NCBI RefSeq assembly: GCF_000494755.1
Contig: NC_022657.1
Span: 1,836,001 to 1,900,000, forward strand
Direction: 5' to 3'
DNA length: 64,000 nt
Source: Amorphoplanes friuliensis DSM 7358
Lineage (GTDB): Bacteria; Actinomycetota; Actinomycetes; Mycobacteriales; Micromonosporaceae
Positions 52,878 through 60,721 of this stretch are shown in pieces. The notes under the pieces are model-generated. The model had not been told where the DNA came from and did no database searches. It saw nothing but the letters and a program-made list of their open reading frames with translations. The translations under genes were made by a program, and so were the position numbers. Numbering within the stretch: the stretch's first letter is position 1; every line of letters starts with the position of its first letter.

Positions 52878-54074
52878 TTAGCTCGCAGGGTCCAGCCGGC
52901 CGATGGCGAGCGCCAGTCGCAGCGCAAAGGCGTCACGCCCGTCCAGCGGGGACAATCCGGTCACCTCGGCGACCCGTTTGAGCCTGTACCGCACGGTGTT
53001 CGGGTGCACGAAGAGCTCGCGGGCCGCACTCTCCAGCACACCGCCCGCGGCGAAGAACGCGTCCAGCGTGTCCAGCAGTCCACCACCGGCCCGGACCACC
53101 GCGCCGTACGCGTCGTGACGCAGCGCCCGCCGGGCCTCGGAGTCGCCGGCCAGCGCACGCTCCGGCAGCAGGTCGTCGGCGGCCACGGGGTTGGGGGCGC
53201 CGGGCCAGGCGGGTGCGGCGCGGAAGCCGGCCAGGGCGGCGCGGGCCGACTCGGTGGCGTGGTCGAGTGACGGCACGGCCGGCCCGACCACGATGGGTCC
53301 CTCGCCGAAGCTGGCGGCCAGCTGCCCGGCCGTGGCCAGCGGATCCGCGGCGCCGCCCATGACAACCACGAGCCGGTCGCCGTGCACACCACCGATGACC
53401 TCGACCCGGGCGCGCCGGGCGGCCCGGTAGACGCTGTGCAGGACGGCGGTGATGTCGCCGCCGGGGGAGCGTCCGACCACGACGGCCACGGGCGGGGCGT
53501 CCGCCCAGCCGAGCGCGGCGGCGCGGCTGGCCAGCACGTCGGACGAGTCGCCCCGCAGCAGGGCGTCGACCAGCAGCGCCTGCAGCCGGGAGTCCCACGC
53601 GCCCCGCGACTCGGCGGCGCGGGCGTAGACCCGTGCCGCGGAGAAGGCGATCTCCCGGGAGAACTTGAGGATGGCCTCGGCGAGCGCACCTTCCTCGCCC
53701 GCGGCGGCGAGGTTGGCCACCTCGGACTCGGCCACGTCGATGGTGACCTTGATGAGCTGCACGGTCTGGGTCAGCGTGATGGACCGGGCCAGGGCTCGCG
53801 GCGCGGCGGCGAAGACCTCGTCGGAGATCTCCTGCGTGCCGGCCGCGGTGCCGCCGGACCGCAGCCACTCGACCAGCGAGCGGACGCCGGCCTGGGCGAC
53901 GAGCATCACCCAGGAACGCTGGTCGGCGGGCAGGGCGCGGAACCACGGCAGGGTCTCGTCCATGCGGGCCACACTGGAGCTGGCCAGGGCGCCCGCGTGG
54001 CGTTCGACCCGGCGCAGGGTGGCAGCCAGCGGCGGACGCTTGGCCGCGCCTGCGGATTTTGCTGCCTGTGCCAC
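52878..54074 (-). CDS. fasR: PucR/CdaR-family regulator of fatty acid synthesis (FasR-like)
   Basis: The protein has 398 residues. The N-terminal and middle parts resemble the CdaR/GGDEF-like regulator fold. The C-terminal PucR HTH is ARELFVHPNTVRYRLKRVAE. In Streptomyces the gene at this exact position, upstream of fabD-fabH-acpP-fabF, encodes FasR, an activator of the operon; the name rests on that synteny and on architecture. It is transcribed in the same direction as the fab genes with a 175-bp regulatory gap. Confidence 0.85.
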   Translation of the reverse strand: MAQAAKSAGAAKRPPLAATLRRVERHAGALASSSVARMDETLPWFRALPADQRSWVMLVAQAGVRSLVEWLRSGGTAAGTQEISDEVFAAAPRALARSITLTQTVQLIKVTIDVAESEVANLAAAGEEGALAEAILKFSREIAFSAARVYARAAESRGAWDSRLQALLVDALLRGDSSDVLASRAAALGWADAPPVAVVVGRSPGGDITAVLHSVYRAARRARVEVIGGVHGDRLVVVMGGAADPLATAGQLAASFGEGPIVVGPAVPSLDHATESARAALAGFRAAPAWPGAPNPVAADDLLPERALAGDSEARRALRHDAYGAVVRAGGGLLDTLDAFFAAGGVLESAARELFVHPNTVRYRLKRVAEVTGLSPLDGRDAFALRLALAIGRLDPAS

Positions 54075-54277
54075 GCGTCCAGCCTGTCACGATCCGCTTT
54101 CCCGTGGTCGGGGCGGGCCTCGAGGTTGTACCGTTCCGCCCGGTCACGCGCGTGTCTCGGTTCTGCACCTTTTGGGAAATATGTCCGTAATAGCGGTGCG
54201 CCTTCCCCGCGATTCCGGTCGGTGACCTGGCAGGGTGTCGTCCTAGTGCGACCCGTACTCGCCCCGCCGGAGGGGTA

Positions 54278-54346
54278 ATGACGGGCACCGCGGTGCCGAT
54301 GAGTCCGGGTACCGAACTGACCGGCAGGGGAAGGAGGCAGGGATGA
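54278..54346 (+). CDS. Possible 22-codon small ORF
   Basis: ATG 54278 follows a GGAGGGG site and the frame ends in TGA overlapping the next small ORF's ATG (ATGA, 54343-54346). The peptide is M TGTAVPMSPGTEL followed by a basic tail. It is too short to judge by composition. The coupling to the next ORF is the main support. Confidence 0.25.
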   Translation: MTGTAVPMSPGTELTGRGRRQG

Positions 54347-54561
54347 CGGAGCGCGAGGACGGCCAGCTGTGCGCCGACGCGGAGCAGGTGGCCGCCGAGG
54401 AACCGCTCACCCCGCCCGCCGACGAGCCGGCCGGGGACATCCCGCACCGGGTCGGCTGCCGCACCGAGCTCCGCGGCTGGGCCGGCGCCCACCTCCACGG
54501 CGCGGTCCGCCCGCGCCGGCGCGCGGTCAGCCGCGGCCGCCCGCCGGGCCGCTGGTGCTGA
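54343..54561 (+). CDS. Possible small hypothetical protein
   Basis: A 72-codon frame begins MTEREDGQLCADAEQVAAEE after a strong GGAAGGAGG site, then becomes Arg-rich and ends with RGRPPGRWC. The acidic N-terminus and good ribosome-binding site favour a real gene. The Arg/Pro-rich second half is what random GC-rich DNA gives, so the case is weak. No family recognised. Confidence 0.35.
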   Translation: MTEREDGQLCADAEQVAAEEPLTPPADEPAGDIPHRVGCRTELRGWAGAHLHGAVRPRRRAVSRGRPPGRWC

Positions 54562-54614
54562 TCTCCCACTGATCTCCGCGGCGGCCGGCCCACCCGATCG
54601 AGTGACCGGCTGCG

Positions 54615-55232
54615 GTGTGGCGAGCGCGTTCCGTGACGCCCGGCGCCGCCTCCCGACACCGTGAACAGGTGGACGACAAAAGACGGCTCATCCTCGACCA
54701 GGCCCTCGCACTGGTCGACGAACACGGCCTCGGTGCCATGTCCATGCGCGCGGTCGCCGAGCGTGTCGGCCTCACCTCGATGGCGCTCTATCCGTACGTG
54801 GGTGGCAAGGACGCGATGCTCGACGGGCTCGTCGACCTGCTGCACCTGGAACTCGGCAGCGAGTACGGCGAGGACCCGGCCGGCATCGACTGGCGGCAGC
54901 GGCTGCGGGCGCTCGGCCGGGCGGTGCGGGCGCTGTCCCGGGCGCACCCCGGCGCGTACCCCCTGCTCCTGAACCGCCCGGCCGCCGGCGCCTCGGCGTC
55001 CTGGCTGACCGCGGCCCTGCGGGGGTGCCTCCACGACGCGGGCGTGCCGGACGGGCAGGTGCCCCGGCTGACCAGGATGATCTGCGCCTTCCTGCTCGGT
55101 TACACCGTCGGCGAGGTGACCGGCGGGCTGCCCGCCGACGAGGCCGCCGGGCACGACGACGACGCGGCGGAGTTCGACGCGGACCTCGACGACCTGGTCC
55201 GGCTGGTGGAGGTCACCGTTAGCGTCGCCTGA
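54615..55232 (+). CDS. TetR-family regulator (TetR_C class)
   Basis: The protein has up to 205 residues. The HTH region is LDQALALVDEHGLGAMSMRA, then VGLTSMALYPYVGGKDAMLD. The C-terminal domain is the TetR_C type with LGYTVGEVTGG. The start is uncertain: GTG 54615 or GTG 54669. No divergent partner or clear operator is seen upstream, so its target is unknown. The last residues are acidic (HDDDAAEFDADLDD). Confidence 0.82.
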   Translation: MWRARSVTPGAASRHREQVDDKRRLILDQALALVDEHGLGAMSMRAVAERVGLTSMALYPYVGGKDAMLDGLVDLLHLELGSEYGEDPAGIDWRQRLRALGRAVRALSRAHPGAYPLLLNRPAAGASASWLTAALRGCLHDAGVPDGQVPRLTRMICAFLLGYTVGEVTGGLPADEAAGHDDDAAEFDADLDDLVRLVEVTVSVA

Positions 55233-55279
55233 CGCCGTTCCCCGTCCAGGGTGCCCCGCGGTGGCCTATAAAGACAGGT

Positions 55280-55738
55280 ATGTCCGACGGGTTCGTTACG
55301 GAGCGCTACCTCCACCTGCGTCGCGCGGCGTTCCTGATGTGCGGCGACTGGGCGCTCGCCGACGACCTCGCCCGCACCACCCTGGCCCGCGTCCTCACCG
55401 AACTCGACGTCACCGATCCGGAACTGTGGTCCTACGCGGACCTGATGTCGGCCTTCAAAAAACCCCGAGGCCGCCGTGAGCACGTTTTTGTCGCCCCATC
55501 GGACCCGGCCACGTCAACCGGCGGTGACCTCCACACGGTCCTGGTCCTCGACGCCCTGCACGGCCTGCATCCCCGGTGCCGCGCCGTGCTGGTGCTGCGG
55601 CACTTCTGCGGCCTGGCCATCGACGAGACCGCCGACGCCCTGGACCTCGACGACAGCCGCGTCCTCGCCTTCGAGGCCGAGGGCCTGGGCGCCTTCGAGT
55701 CCCTCCTCAACGCCGCCCGCACAGCAGGCGTGCGATGA
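55280..55738 (+). CDS. SigE/ECF-like sigma factor with degenerate region 4
   Basis: The protein has 152 residues. The N-terminal part, RYLHLRRAAFLMCGDWALAD followed by DLARTTLARVL, matches region 2 of actinobacterial SigE-family ECF sigma factors. LHPRCRAVLVLRHFCGLAID and ETADALDLDD match the start of region 4. The DNA-recognition helix, usually GTVKSxxxRGLARLR, is here SRVLAFEAEGLGAFE and has lost its basic residues. The linker between regions is shortened. It may be a non-functional sigma or one with another role. It is the first gene of a coupled cluster with a membrane protein. Confidence 0.7.
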   Translation: MSDGFVTERYLHLRRAAFLMCGDWALADDLARTTLARVLTELDVTDPELWSYADLMSAFKKPRGRREHVFVAPSDPATSTGGDLHTVLVLDALHGLHPRCRAVLVLRHFCGLAIDETADALDLDDSRVLAFEAEGLGAFESLLNAARTAGVR

Positions 55739-55824
55739 CCACCCACCCGGAACCCACCGGCACGGCCGCGTTCCGGACCGCGACTTCCCGCTCGGCGGCA
55801 TCTTCTCTGACGGGCGTGCGATGA
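55735..55824 (+). CDS. Possible 29-codon ORF between sigma-like and membrane-protein genes
   Basis: ATG 55735 overlaps the sigma-like gene's stop (ATGA), and its own TGA (55822-55824) overlaps the ATG of the next gene. The peptide is MTTHPEPTGTAAFRTATSRS plus nine residues. Such double coupling suggests translation through this frame. It may also be the frameshifted N-terminus of the downstream protein, whose frame is open here too. Confidence 0.35.
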   Translation: MTTHPEPTGTAAFRTATSRSAASSLTGVR

Positions 55825-56585
55825 GTGCCGTATTGACCGAGGTCCTGCAGCGCGCCTGCGAGGGGGAGCCGCCGGCCGGTGACGCCGTTGCTGACATTGC
55901 CGTGCGGGCCGAGCGGCTGCGCCGTCGGCGGGCCCGCAACGTGGTGCTCGCCGGTCTGGCCGCGGTGGTCATCGTCATCCTGCTCGGGTATGCCCTGACC
56001 ACGGTCCTGCTGCCCGGTCCGAAGGCGCGCTCGACGGCCGCCGCGGCCGTCGCCCAGCCCCGGCCGTCGAACGTTCTTGATCCCGTCCTGGCGGTGCTGG
56101 CCCCTCAGGTCGACGCGAAGGGCTACCGGATCGTGCCGCGGGAGCCGTTCTCGGGTGCGGGCTGGCGGCAGTACGCCGTGCTGAACGAGGCGGGTGAGCC
56201 GCGCGGACTGGTCGAGGTGGCGGTCTACGACGCACAGTCGGGTCTGTGCCTGCCGGTGCTCGCCGACCCGGCCGCCTGCGCCCTGCCGGACCGCACCGAC
56301 ACGGGTGTCGAATATGCCCGTTACGCCGACACGGACGATGTGGACTGGCAGGTCAACGAGGTGATCGCCCGCCGGGTGGTCGACGGCCGCACCGTCGCGG
56401 TCATGGCCACCGGCGAACGCGGGACCGGCGACGCGGAGGCGGGTGAGCCACCGCTGAGCACCGCGGAGGCCGCCGACGCCGCGACGGACCGCCGCCTCCC
56501 GGACGCCTTCGGCGTGGGCGAACGCTGCAACACCCCGGCCCCCGCCTGCCCCATCTTCAAGATCCCCGTCCGCCCGATCGACTGA
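55821..56585 (+). CDS. Membrane protein encoded with sigma-like gene
   Basis: The protein has 254 residues. A short cytoplasmic N-terminus (MSAVLTEVLQRACEGEPPAG), an Arg-rich stop-transfer signal and one transmembrane helix (VVLAGLAAVVIVILLGYALT) precede a ~190-residue extracytoplasmic domain. That domain contains three pairs of cysteines near QSGLCLPV, PAACALPD and CNTPAPACP. The topology matches membrane proteins cotranscribed with SigE-type sigma factors, which may act as anti-sigma factors, but no known zinc-binding anti-sigma motif is present. Confidence 0.72.
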   Translation: MSAVLTEVLQRACEGEPPAGDAVADIAVRAERLRRRRARNVVLAGLAAVVIVILLGYALTTVLLPGPKARSTAAAAVAQPRPSNVLDPVLAVLAPQVDAKGYRIVPREPFSGAGWRQYAVLNEAGEPRGLVEVAVYDAQSGLCLPVLADPAACALPDRTDTGVEYARYADTDDVDWQVNEVIARRVVDGRTVAVMATGERGTGDAEAGEPPLSTAEAADAATDRRLPDAFGVGERCNTPAPACPIFKIPVRPID

Positions 56586-56683
56586 CATCCTCAAAGCCGC
56601 CCCGGCCCCGGCCCCGGCCCTGGCCCCCGGCAAGAGCCGCTCGAACCCGGAACGGTCCGGCTGAGTGCGGGCCGGACACAGAA

Positions 56684-56713
56684 CGGCCCGGACCAGCAAA
56701 GCGGTCCGGGCCG
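56684..56713. terminator. Bidirectional terminator
   Basis: CGGCCCGGACC (56684-56694) pairs perfectly with GGTCCGGGCCG (56703-56713) around an 8-nt loop, between the convergent membrane-protein genes. Confidence 0.8.
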
Positions 56714-56731
56714 GTGTGAGGTGCGGCTGGG

Positions 56732-57391
56732 TCAGACGCGGCGGCGGATCAGGAACGCGATGCCGCCCAGCCCGAGCAGGATGACCACCAGCACCGCGGT
56801 GTTCAGCAGGAACAGCCGCCGGAAGTCGGAGATCACGCCGTTGACGTTCTTGACCGGGTCCACCTCGTCCACCGCGACGTCCTCGCCCACGCCGCCGCCG
56901 ATGCCGCCCTGGACGACGTCGGGCTTGGCCTTGAGGGGGACGCCGCTCAGGCGCAACGACTCCGACATGGTCAGGCGGCCGTAGAACCAGCCCGCGGCCT
57001 TCTTGCCCGTCGGCTGCTTGGCGGGACGGTACGCGCGAGGGCCGCCGGCGGCGTTCGGGTAGAGGTCGTAGACCTGGTTGGCCTTGTCCTTGATCAGGAC
57101 GGTGACGACAAACTTCGGCCCCATCTTGTCGGCCTGGGGCCGGGACGTGGTGGGGCTGGTGTTGGCGAGCCAGTTGACCTCGCTGAGCAGGCGCTTGAAC
57201 AGGTCAGCGCGTTCGGCCTGCTGGACGACGATCTTGTCGCCGGGGAACTTGCCGGCGATCTGCACCGCCGTGGGTTTGGCCGGCGCCTTGGGCGCGGCCG
57301 GTGCAGCTTGTGCGGCGACCGCCGGGGCGAGCCCGACGCTCAGCGCGAGACCTGCTGCCAACACTCCGGTCGCCGAAAGAAATCGAGCCAT
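56732..57391 (-). CDS. Secreted/anchored protein with C-terminal membrane helix
   Basis: The protein has 219 residues. A signal peptide (FLSATGVLAAGLALSVGLAP) ends near AVAAQA. A soluble domain contains ADLFKRLLSEVNWLANTSP and KFVVTVLIKDKANQVYDLYP. Near the C-terminus a transmembrane helix (LFLLNTAVLVVILLGLGGIA) and RRRV suggest it is anchored with the domain outside. A Gly-rich GGIGGGVGEDV linker precedes the helix. No family recognised. ATG 57391 has an AAGGGG site. Confidence 0.7.
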   Translation of the reverse strand: MARFLSATGVLAAGLALSVGLAPAVAAQAAPAAPKAPAKPTAVQIAGKFPGDKIVVQQAERADLFKRLLSEVNWLANTSPTTSRPQADKMGPKFVVTVLIKDKANQVYDLYPNAAGGPRAYRPAKQPTGKKAAGWFYGRLTMSESLRLSGVPLKAKPDVVQGGIGGGVGEDVAVDEVDPVKNVNGVISDFRRLFLLNTAVLVVILLGLGGIAFLIRRRV

Positions 57392-57701
57392 CACCCCTTG
57401 AACCACTGTCCGGCCTCCCCGCCCCGTGGATGTACGACGTGCGCTGGTCGTGTCGGCACGGCCTGTGGAGGCCCGTCGCCGGCACGGCCCAGTCCTCACA
57501 GCCTTCCCTCAGATGGTCTCGGCCGCATCTCGGACCGGGACGAATTGGAGCTATCTGGGATCGACTGCAGTGGCGAACGGCGGCCGCTGATCAGCGGGCG
57601 AATAGTACCCAGGCGTCGCAAGTCCCGGGGTGTCCGGTCACCCGTGCTGCTGACGTTCATACCCCTATGACGTCTGCGCCTGGCCAAATGTTGCCTGGTG
57701 G
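57392..57701. other. Intergenic region without recognised gene
   Basis: This stretch separates the anchored-protein gene from gltX. No reading frame with convincing composition or start signals is seen, no tRNA-like T-loop is present, and there is no T-box-like motif. It ends at the gltX terminator. It may hold the promoter of the anchored-protein gene. Confidence 0.5.
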
Positions 57702-57737
57702 GGTACGCGCGCGCCGAAATCCCGGCGCACGCGTACC
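57702..57737 (-). terminator. Terminator after gltX
   Basis: The arms 57702-57716 and 57723-57737 pair over 15 bp with one mismatch (a G-U pair in minus-strand RNA) and a 6-nt loop. It is 17 nt downstream of the gltX stop. Confidence 0.75.
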
Positions 57738-57754
57738 GAAATGGTCACGAAACC

Positions 57755-59164
57755 TCAGGCGAGTCTGGTGCGGGCGGTGGCCAGGCGGGCCAGGGTCCGC
57801 TCGCGGCCGAGCACTTCGAGTGATTCGAAGAGGGGGAGACCGATGGTGCGGCCGGTGGCGGCCACGCGTACGGGTGCCTGGGTCTTGCCCAGCTTGAGCC
57901 CACGCTCCTCGCCGACGCGTTCGAGGGCGGCCTTGAGGGGCTCGGCGGCCCATTCGTCGAGAGCGCCGAACGCGGCGCCGGCGGCGTCGAGGATCTCGGC
58001 GGCGCCTTCCTTCATCGCCTTGTTCCAGGACTGCTCGTCGGTGACGGGCTGGTCGAGGAAGAGGAAGTCGACGTATTCGACGATCTCGCTGAGCACCGCG
58101 ATGCGGGTCTGGGCGAGCGGCGCGACCGCGGCGAACACGGTCGAGTCGAAGGCGGCCGGGTCCCACGGCGGGGCCGGGATGGTGTCGGTGCCGCCCAGCC
58201 AGGGTGCGCACACCGCGGCGAACTCCTCGGCGTCCAGGGCGCGGATGTAGTCGCCGTTGAACGCGCGCAGCTTCTTGACGTCGAAGAACGCGGGGGAGTG
58301 GCTGACCCCCTCGAGCCGGAACTCCTCCTCGATGACCGACCACGGCACGATCTCGCGGTCGCCGGAGGGTGCCCAGCCGAGCAGCAGCAGGTAGTTGCGC
58401 ATGGCGGCGGCGAGGTAACCCTCGTCGCGGTAGGACTCCAGGGCGACCTTGTCGCGGCGCTTCGAGAGCTTCTGGCGTTTTTCGTTGACGATGACGGGGA
58501 CGTGCGCCCAGATGGGCGGCTCGGCCCCGAGCGCCTCCCACAGCAGCTGCTGCTTGGGGGTGTTGGGCAGGTGCTCCTCGGCGCGGATCACGTGGGTGAT
58601 GCCCATGGTCATGTCGTCGACGACGTTGGCCAGCAGGAAGACCGCGGAGCCGTCGCTGCGGGCGATGACGAAGTCCTCGATCAGCTTGTTCTCGAAGGTC
58701 GGCTTGCCGCGGACCAGGTCGGTCACCACGGTCTCGCCGTCGTCGGGCGTCCGGAAGCGCAGCGCGCGGCCCTCGCCGGGGCCGAGAGCGCGGTCGCGGC
58801 AGAAGCCGTCGTACCCGGTGTGCTTGTTGCCCGAGCGGGCCACCACGTCGTCGCGGGTGCAGTCGCAGTAGTAGGCGCGGCCCTCACCGTAGAGGCGGGT
58901 CGCGGCGGCGGTGTGCTCATCGGCGTACGTCGACTGGTAGTAGGGGCCTTCGTAGGTGCCGCGTTCGATGCCGATCCAGTCGAGTGCCGAGATGATGCCC
59001 TCGGTCCACTCGGGACGGTTGCGGGCCGCATCGGTGTCCTCGATGCGCAGGACGAAGACCCCACCCGTCTGCTGGGCGTAGATCCAGTTCTGCAGCGCCG
59101 AGCGGGCACCGCCCACGTGGAACATTCCGGTCGGAGAAGGGGCGAAGCGTACGCGTACTGTCAC
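57755..59164 (-). CDS. gltX: Glutamyl-tRNA synthetase
   Basis: This 469-residue class I synthetase has the HIGH-type motif [16 protein letters not shown] and the KMSKS-type [13 protein letters not shown]. Zinc-binding-like Cys positions occur in YYCDCTRDD. The C-terminal domain is the helical anticodon-binding cage of discriminating or non-discriminating GluRS; these cannot be told apart here. GTG 59164 begins [13 protein letters not shown], the usual opening. Confidence 0.96.
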   Translation of the reverse strand: MTVRVRFAPSPTGMFHVGGARSALQNWIYAQQTGGVFVLRIEDTDAARNRPEWTEGIISALDWIGIERGTYEGPYYQSTYADEHTAAATRLYGEGRAYYCDCTRDDVVARSGNKHTGYDGFCRDRALGPGEGRALRFRTPDDGETVVTDLVRGKPTFENKLIEDFVIARSDGSAVFLLANVVDDMTMGITHVIRAEEHLPNTPKQQLLWEALGAEPPIWAHVPVIVNEKRQKLSKRRDKVALESYRDEGYLAAAMRNYLLLLGWAPSGDREIVPWSVIEEEFRLEGVSHSPAFFDVKKLRAFNGDYIRALDAEEFAAVCAPWLGGTDTIPAPPWDPAAFDSTVFAAVAPLAQTRIAVLSEIVEYVDFLFLDQPVTDEQSWNKAMKEGAAEILDAAGAAFGALDEWAAEPLKAALERVGEERGLKLGKTQAPVRVAATGRTIGLPLFESLEVLGRERTLARLATARTRLA

Positions 59165-59223
59165 GCGACCAGCGTACGGCGCTCGTCGAGACGGTTTTCA
59201 GCGACCTTTTATCACGCCATATA

Positions 59224-59253
59224 TTGACGACTATTAGTAAGGCTTCTTAAGAT
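59224..59253 (+). promoter_or_regulatory. Chitinase promoter with overlapping operator-like dyad
   Basis: TTGACG (59224-59229) and TAAGAT (59248-59253) are separated by 18 bp. Between them TTAGTAAGGCTTCTTAA (59234-59250) is an imperfect dyad covering the spacer and the -10 box. It resembles the TTAGGAAA-type operators I recall upstream of secreted polysaccharide hydrolases in other actinomycetes. Confidence 0.5.
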
Positions 59254-59308
59254 TTGGCGGCCCGATGTCATCCCCGACGGCGCCCCCACGCCGGACTGAG
59301 AGGTCTCC

Positions 59309-60679
59309 ATGAAAAGAAAACTGGCCGCAGCCGCAGCAGCGTTCGCTGTGGTCGTCACGAGCGCGGTCGCCTTCGCGGGCACGTCCGAGGCGGCCGTCCT
59401 GCCGAACAACTTCAAGAGTGTCGGTTACATGCCGTCCTGGGCCGGCAGCGTCAACAGCATCCAGTACAGCAAGCTGACCCACATCAACTACGCGTTTGTG
59501 CTGCCCAACGCCAACGGCACGCTTCAGGGCGTACCGGATCCGGGCAAGCTGCAGTCGCTGGTCTCGCTCGGTCACCAGAACAACGTCAAGGTCTCGCTGG
59601 CCCTGGGCGGCTGGAACGACGGCAACGACTCGGCGTTCGAGGCGCTGGCCGGCAACTCCGGCTCGCGCACCACGTTCGTCAACGCGGTCATGGGCCTGGT
59701 CGGCCAGTACAACCTGGACGGCATCGACATCGACTGGGAGTACCCGGACCCGGGCACCTCCGGCAACAACTACACGGCCCTGATGCAGCAGCTCAGCACC
59801 GCCCTGCACGGCCAGGGCAAGCTGCTCACCGCCGCGGTCGTCTCCGAGGGCGGTACGGCCAACGGCGTCCAGCCAGCGGTCTTCGGCATGGTCGACTGGC
59901 TCAACATCATGGCGTACGACGGCGGTAGCCCCCACGCCAACTACGACTGGTCGATCGCCAGCGTCAACTTCTGGAAGAACCGTGGTCTGCCGGCGTCCAA
60001 GGCGGTCCTCGGTGTGCCGTTCTACAGCCGTCCCGGCTACAAGACGTACGCCCAGATCGTCGCGACCAACCCGGCCTTCGCCAACCAGGACTGCGCCACG
60101 ATCAGTGGTGTCAACGAGTGTTACAACGGCCTCCCGACGGTCCGCCGCAAGACCCAGTGGGCCATGGCGAACGCCGGCGGCATGATGAACTGGGAGCTCT
60201 CCCAGGACGCGACCGGCGCCAACTCGCTGGTCAGTGCCATCTTCACCACGGCGACCGGTGGCTCGACGCCGCCGACCACCCCGCCGCCGGCCGGGCGTAC
60301 CGGGCCGATCACGGGGATCGCCGGCAAGTGTGTCGACATCGCCGCGGCGTCGTCGGCCAACGGCACCGCCGTGCAGCTGTACGACTGCAACGGCACCACC
60401 GCGCAGAACTGGACCGTCGCGTCCGACAGCACCCTGCGCGCGCTCGGCAAGTGCCTGGACATCGCCGCCGCCGGTACGGCGAACGGCTCGCTGGTGCAGA
60501 TCTACGACTGCAACGGCACCGGCGCCCAGGTGTGGCAGGCGCAGAGCAACGGCACGCTGCGCAACCCGGTGAGCAACAAGTGCCTGGACGCGTCGGGCAA
60601 CAGCTCGGCGAACGGCACCCGGCTGCAGATCTGGGAGTGCTTCGCCGGCACGAACCAGCGCTGGACCCTTCCGGCGTGA
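59309..60679 (+). CDS. Secreted GH18 chitinase with ricin-type (CBM13) lectin domain
   Basis: The protein has 456 residues. A Sec signal peptide (KRKLAAAAAAFAVVVTSAVA) is cleaved near SEA. The GH18 barrel shows KVSLALGGWNDG and the catalytic DxxDxDxE motif in LDGIDIDWEYPDP. A Thr/Pro linker (STPPTTPPPAG) leads to a beta-trefoil domain with three QxW repeats (AQNWTVA, AQVWQAQ, NQRWTLP) for sugar binding. It should hydrolyse extracellular chitin. A GAGAGG site precedes ATG 59309. Confidence 0.94.
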   Translation: MKRKLAAAAAAFAVVVTSAVAFAGTSEAAVLPNNFKSVGYMPSWAGSVNSIQYSKLTHINYAFVLPNANGTLQGVPDPGKLQSLVSLGHQNNVKVSLALGGWNDGNDSAFEALAGNSGSRTTFVNAVMGLVGQYNLDGIDIDWEYPDPGTSGNNYTALMQQLSTALHGQGKLLTAAVVSEGGTANGVQPAVFGMVDWLNIMAYDGGSPHANYDWSIASVNFWKNRGLPASKAVLGVPFYSRPGYKTYAQIVATNPAFANQDCATISGVNECYNGLPTVRRKTQWAMANAGGMMNWELSQDATGANSLVSAIFTTATGGSTPPTTPPPAGRTGPITGIAGKCVDIAAASSANGTAVQLYDCNGTTAQNWTVASDSTLRALGKCLDIAAAGTANGSLVQIYDCNGTGAQVWQAQSNGTLRNPVSNKCLDASGNSSANGTRLQIWECFAGTNQRWTLPA

Positions 60680-60685
60680 CGTGAG

Positions 60686-60721
60686 GCGGATCCGCGTGGT
60701 CAGTCGACCGCGCGGATCCGC
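60686..60721. terminator. Terminator between chitinase and MFS genes
   Basis: GCGGATCCGCG (60686-60696) pairs perfectly with CGCGGATCCGC (60711-60721) around a 14-nt loop, 6 nt after the chitinase stop. Its 3' arm encodes the last residues of the convergent transporter. Confidence 0.75.

Noticed and set aside
57392..57754. tRNA gene next to gltX
   Set aside because: No GGTTCGAATCC-like T-arm or its complement and no acceptor pairing were found in this gap. I saw no tRNA or rRNA gene anywhere in the window.
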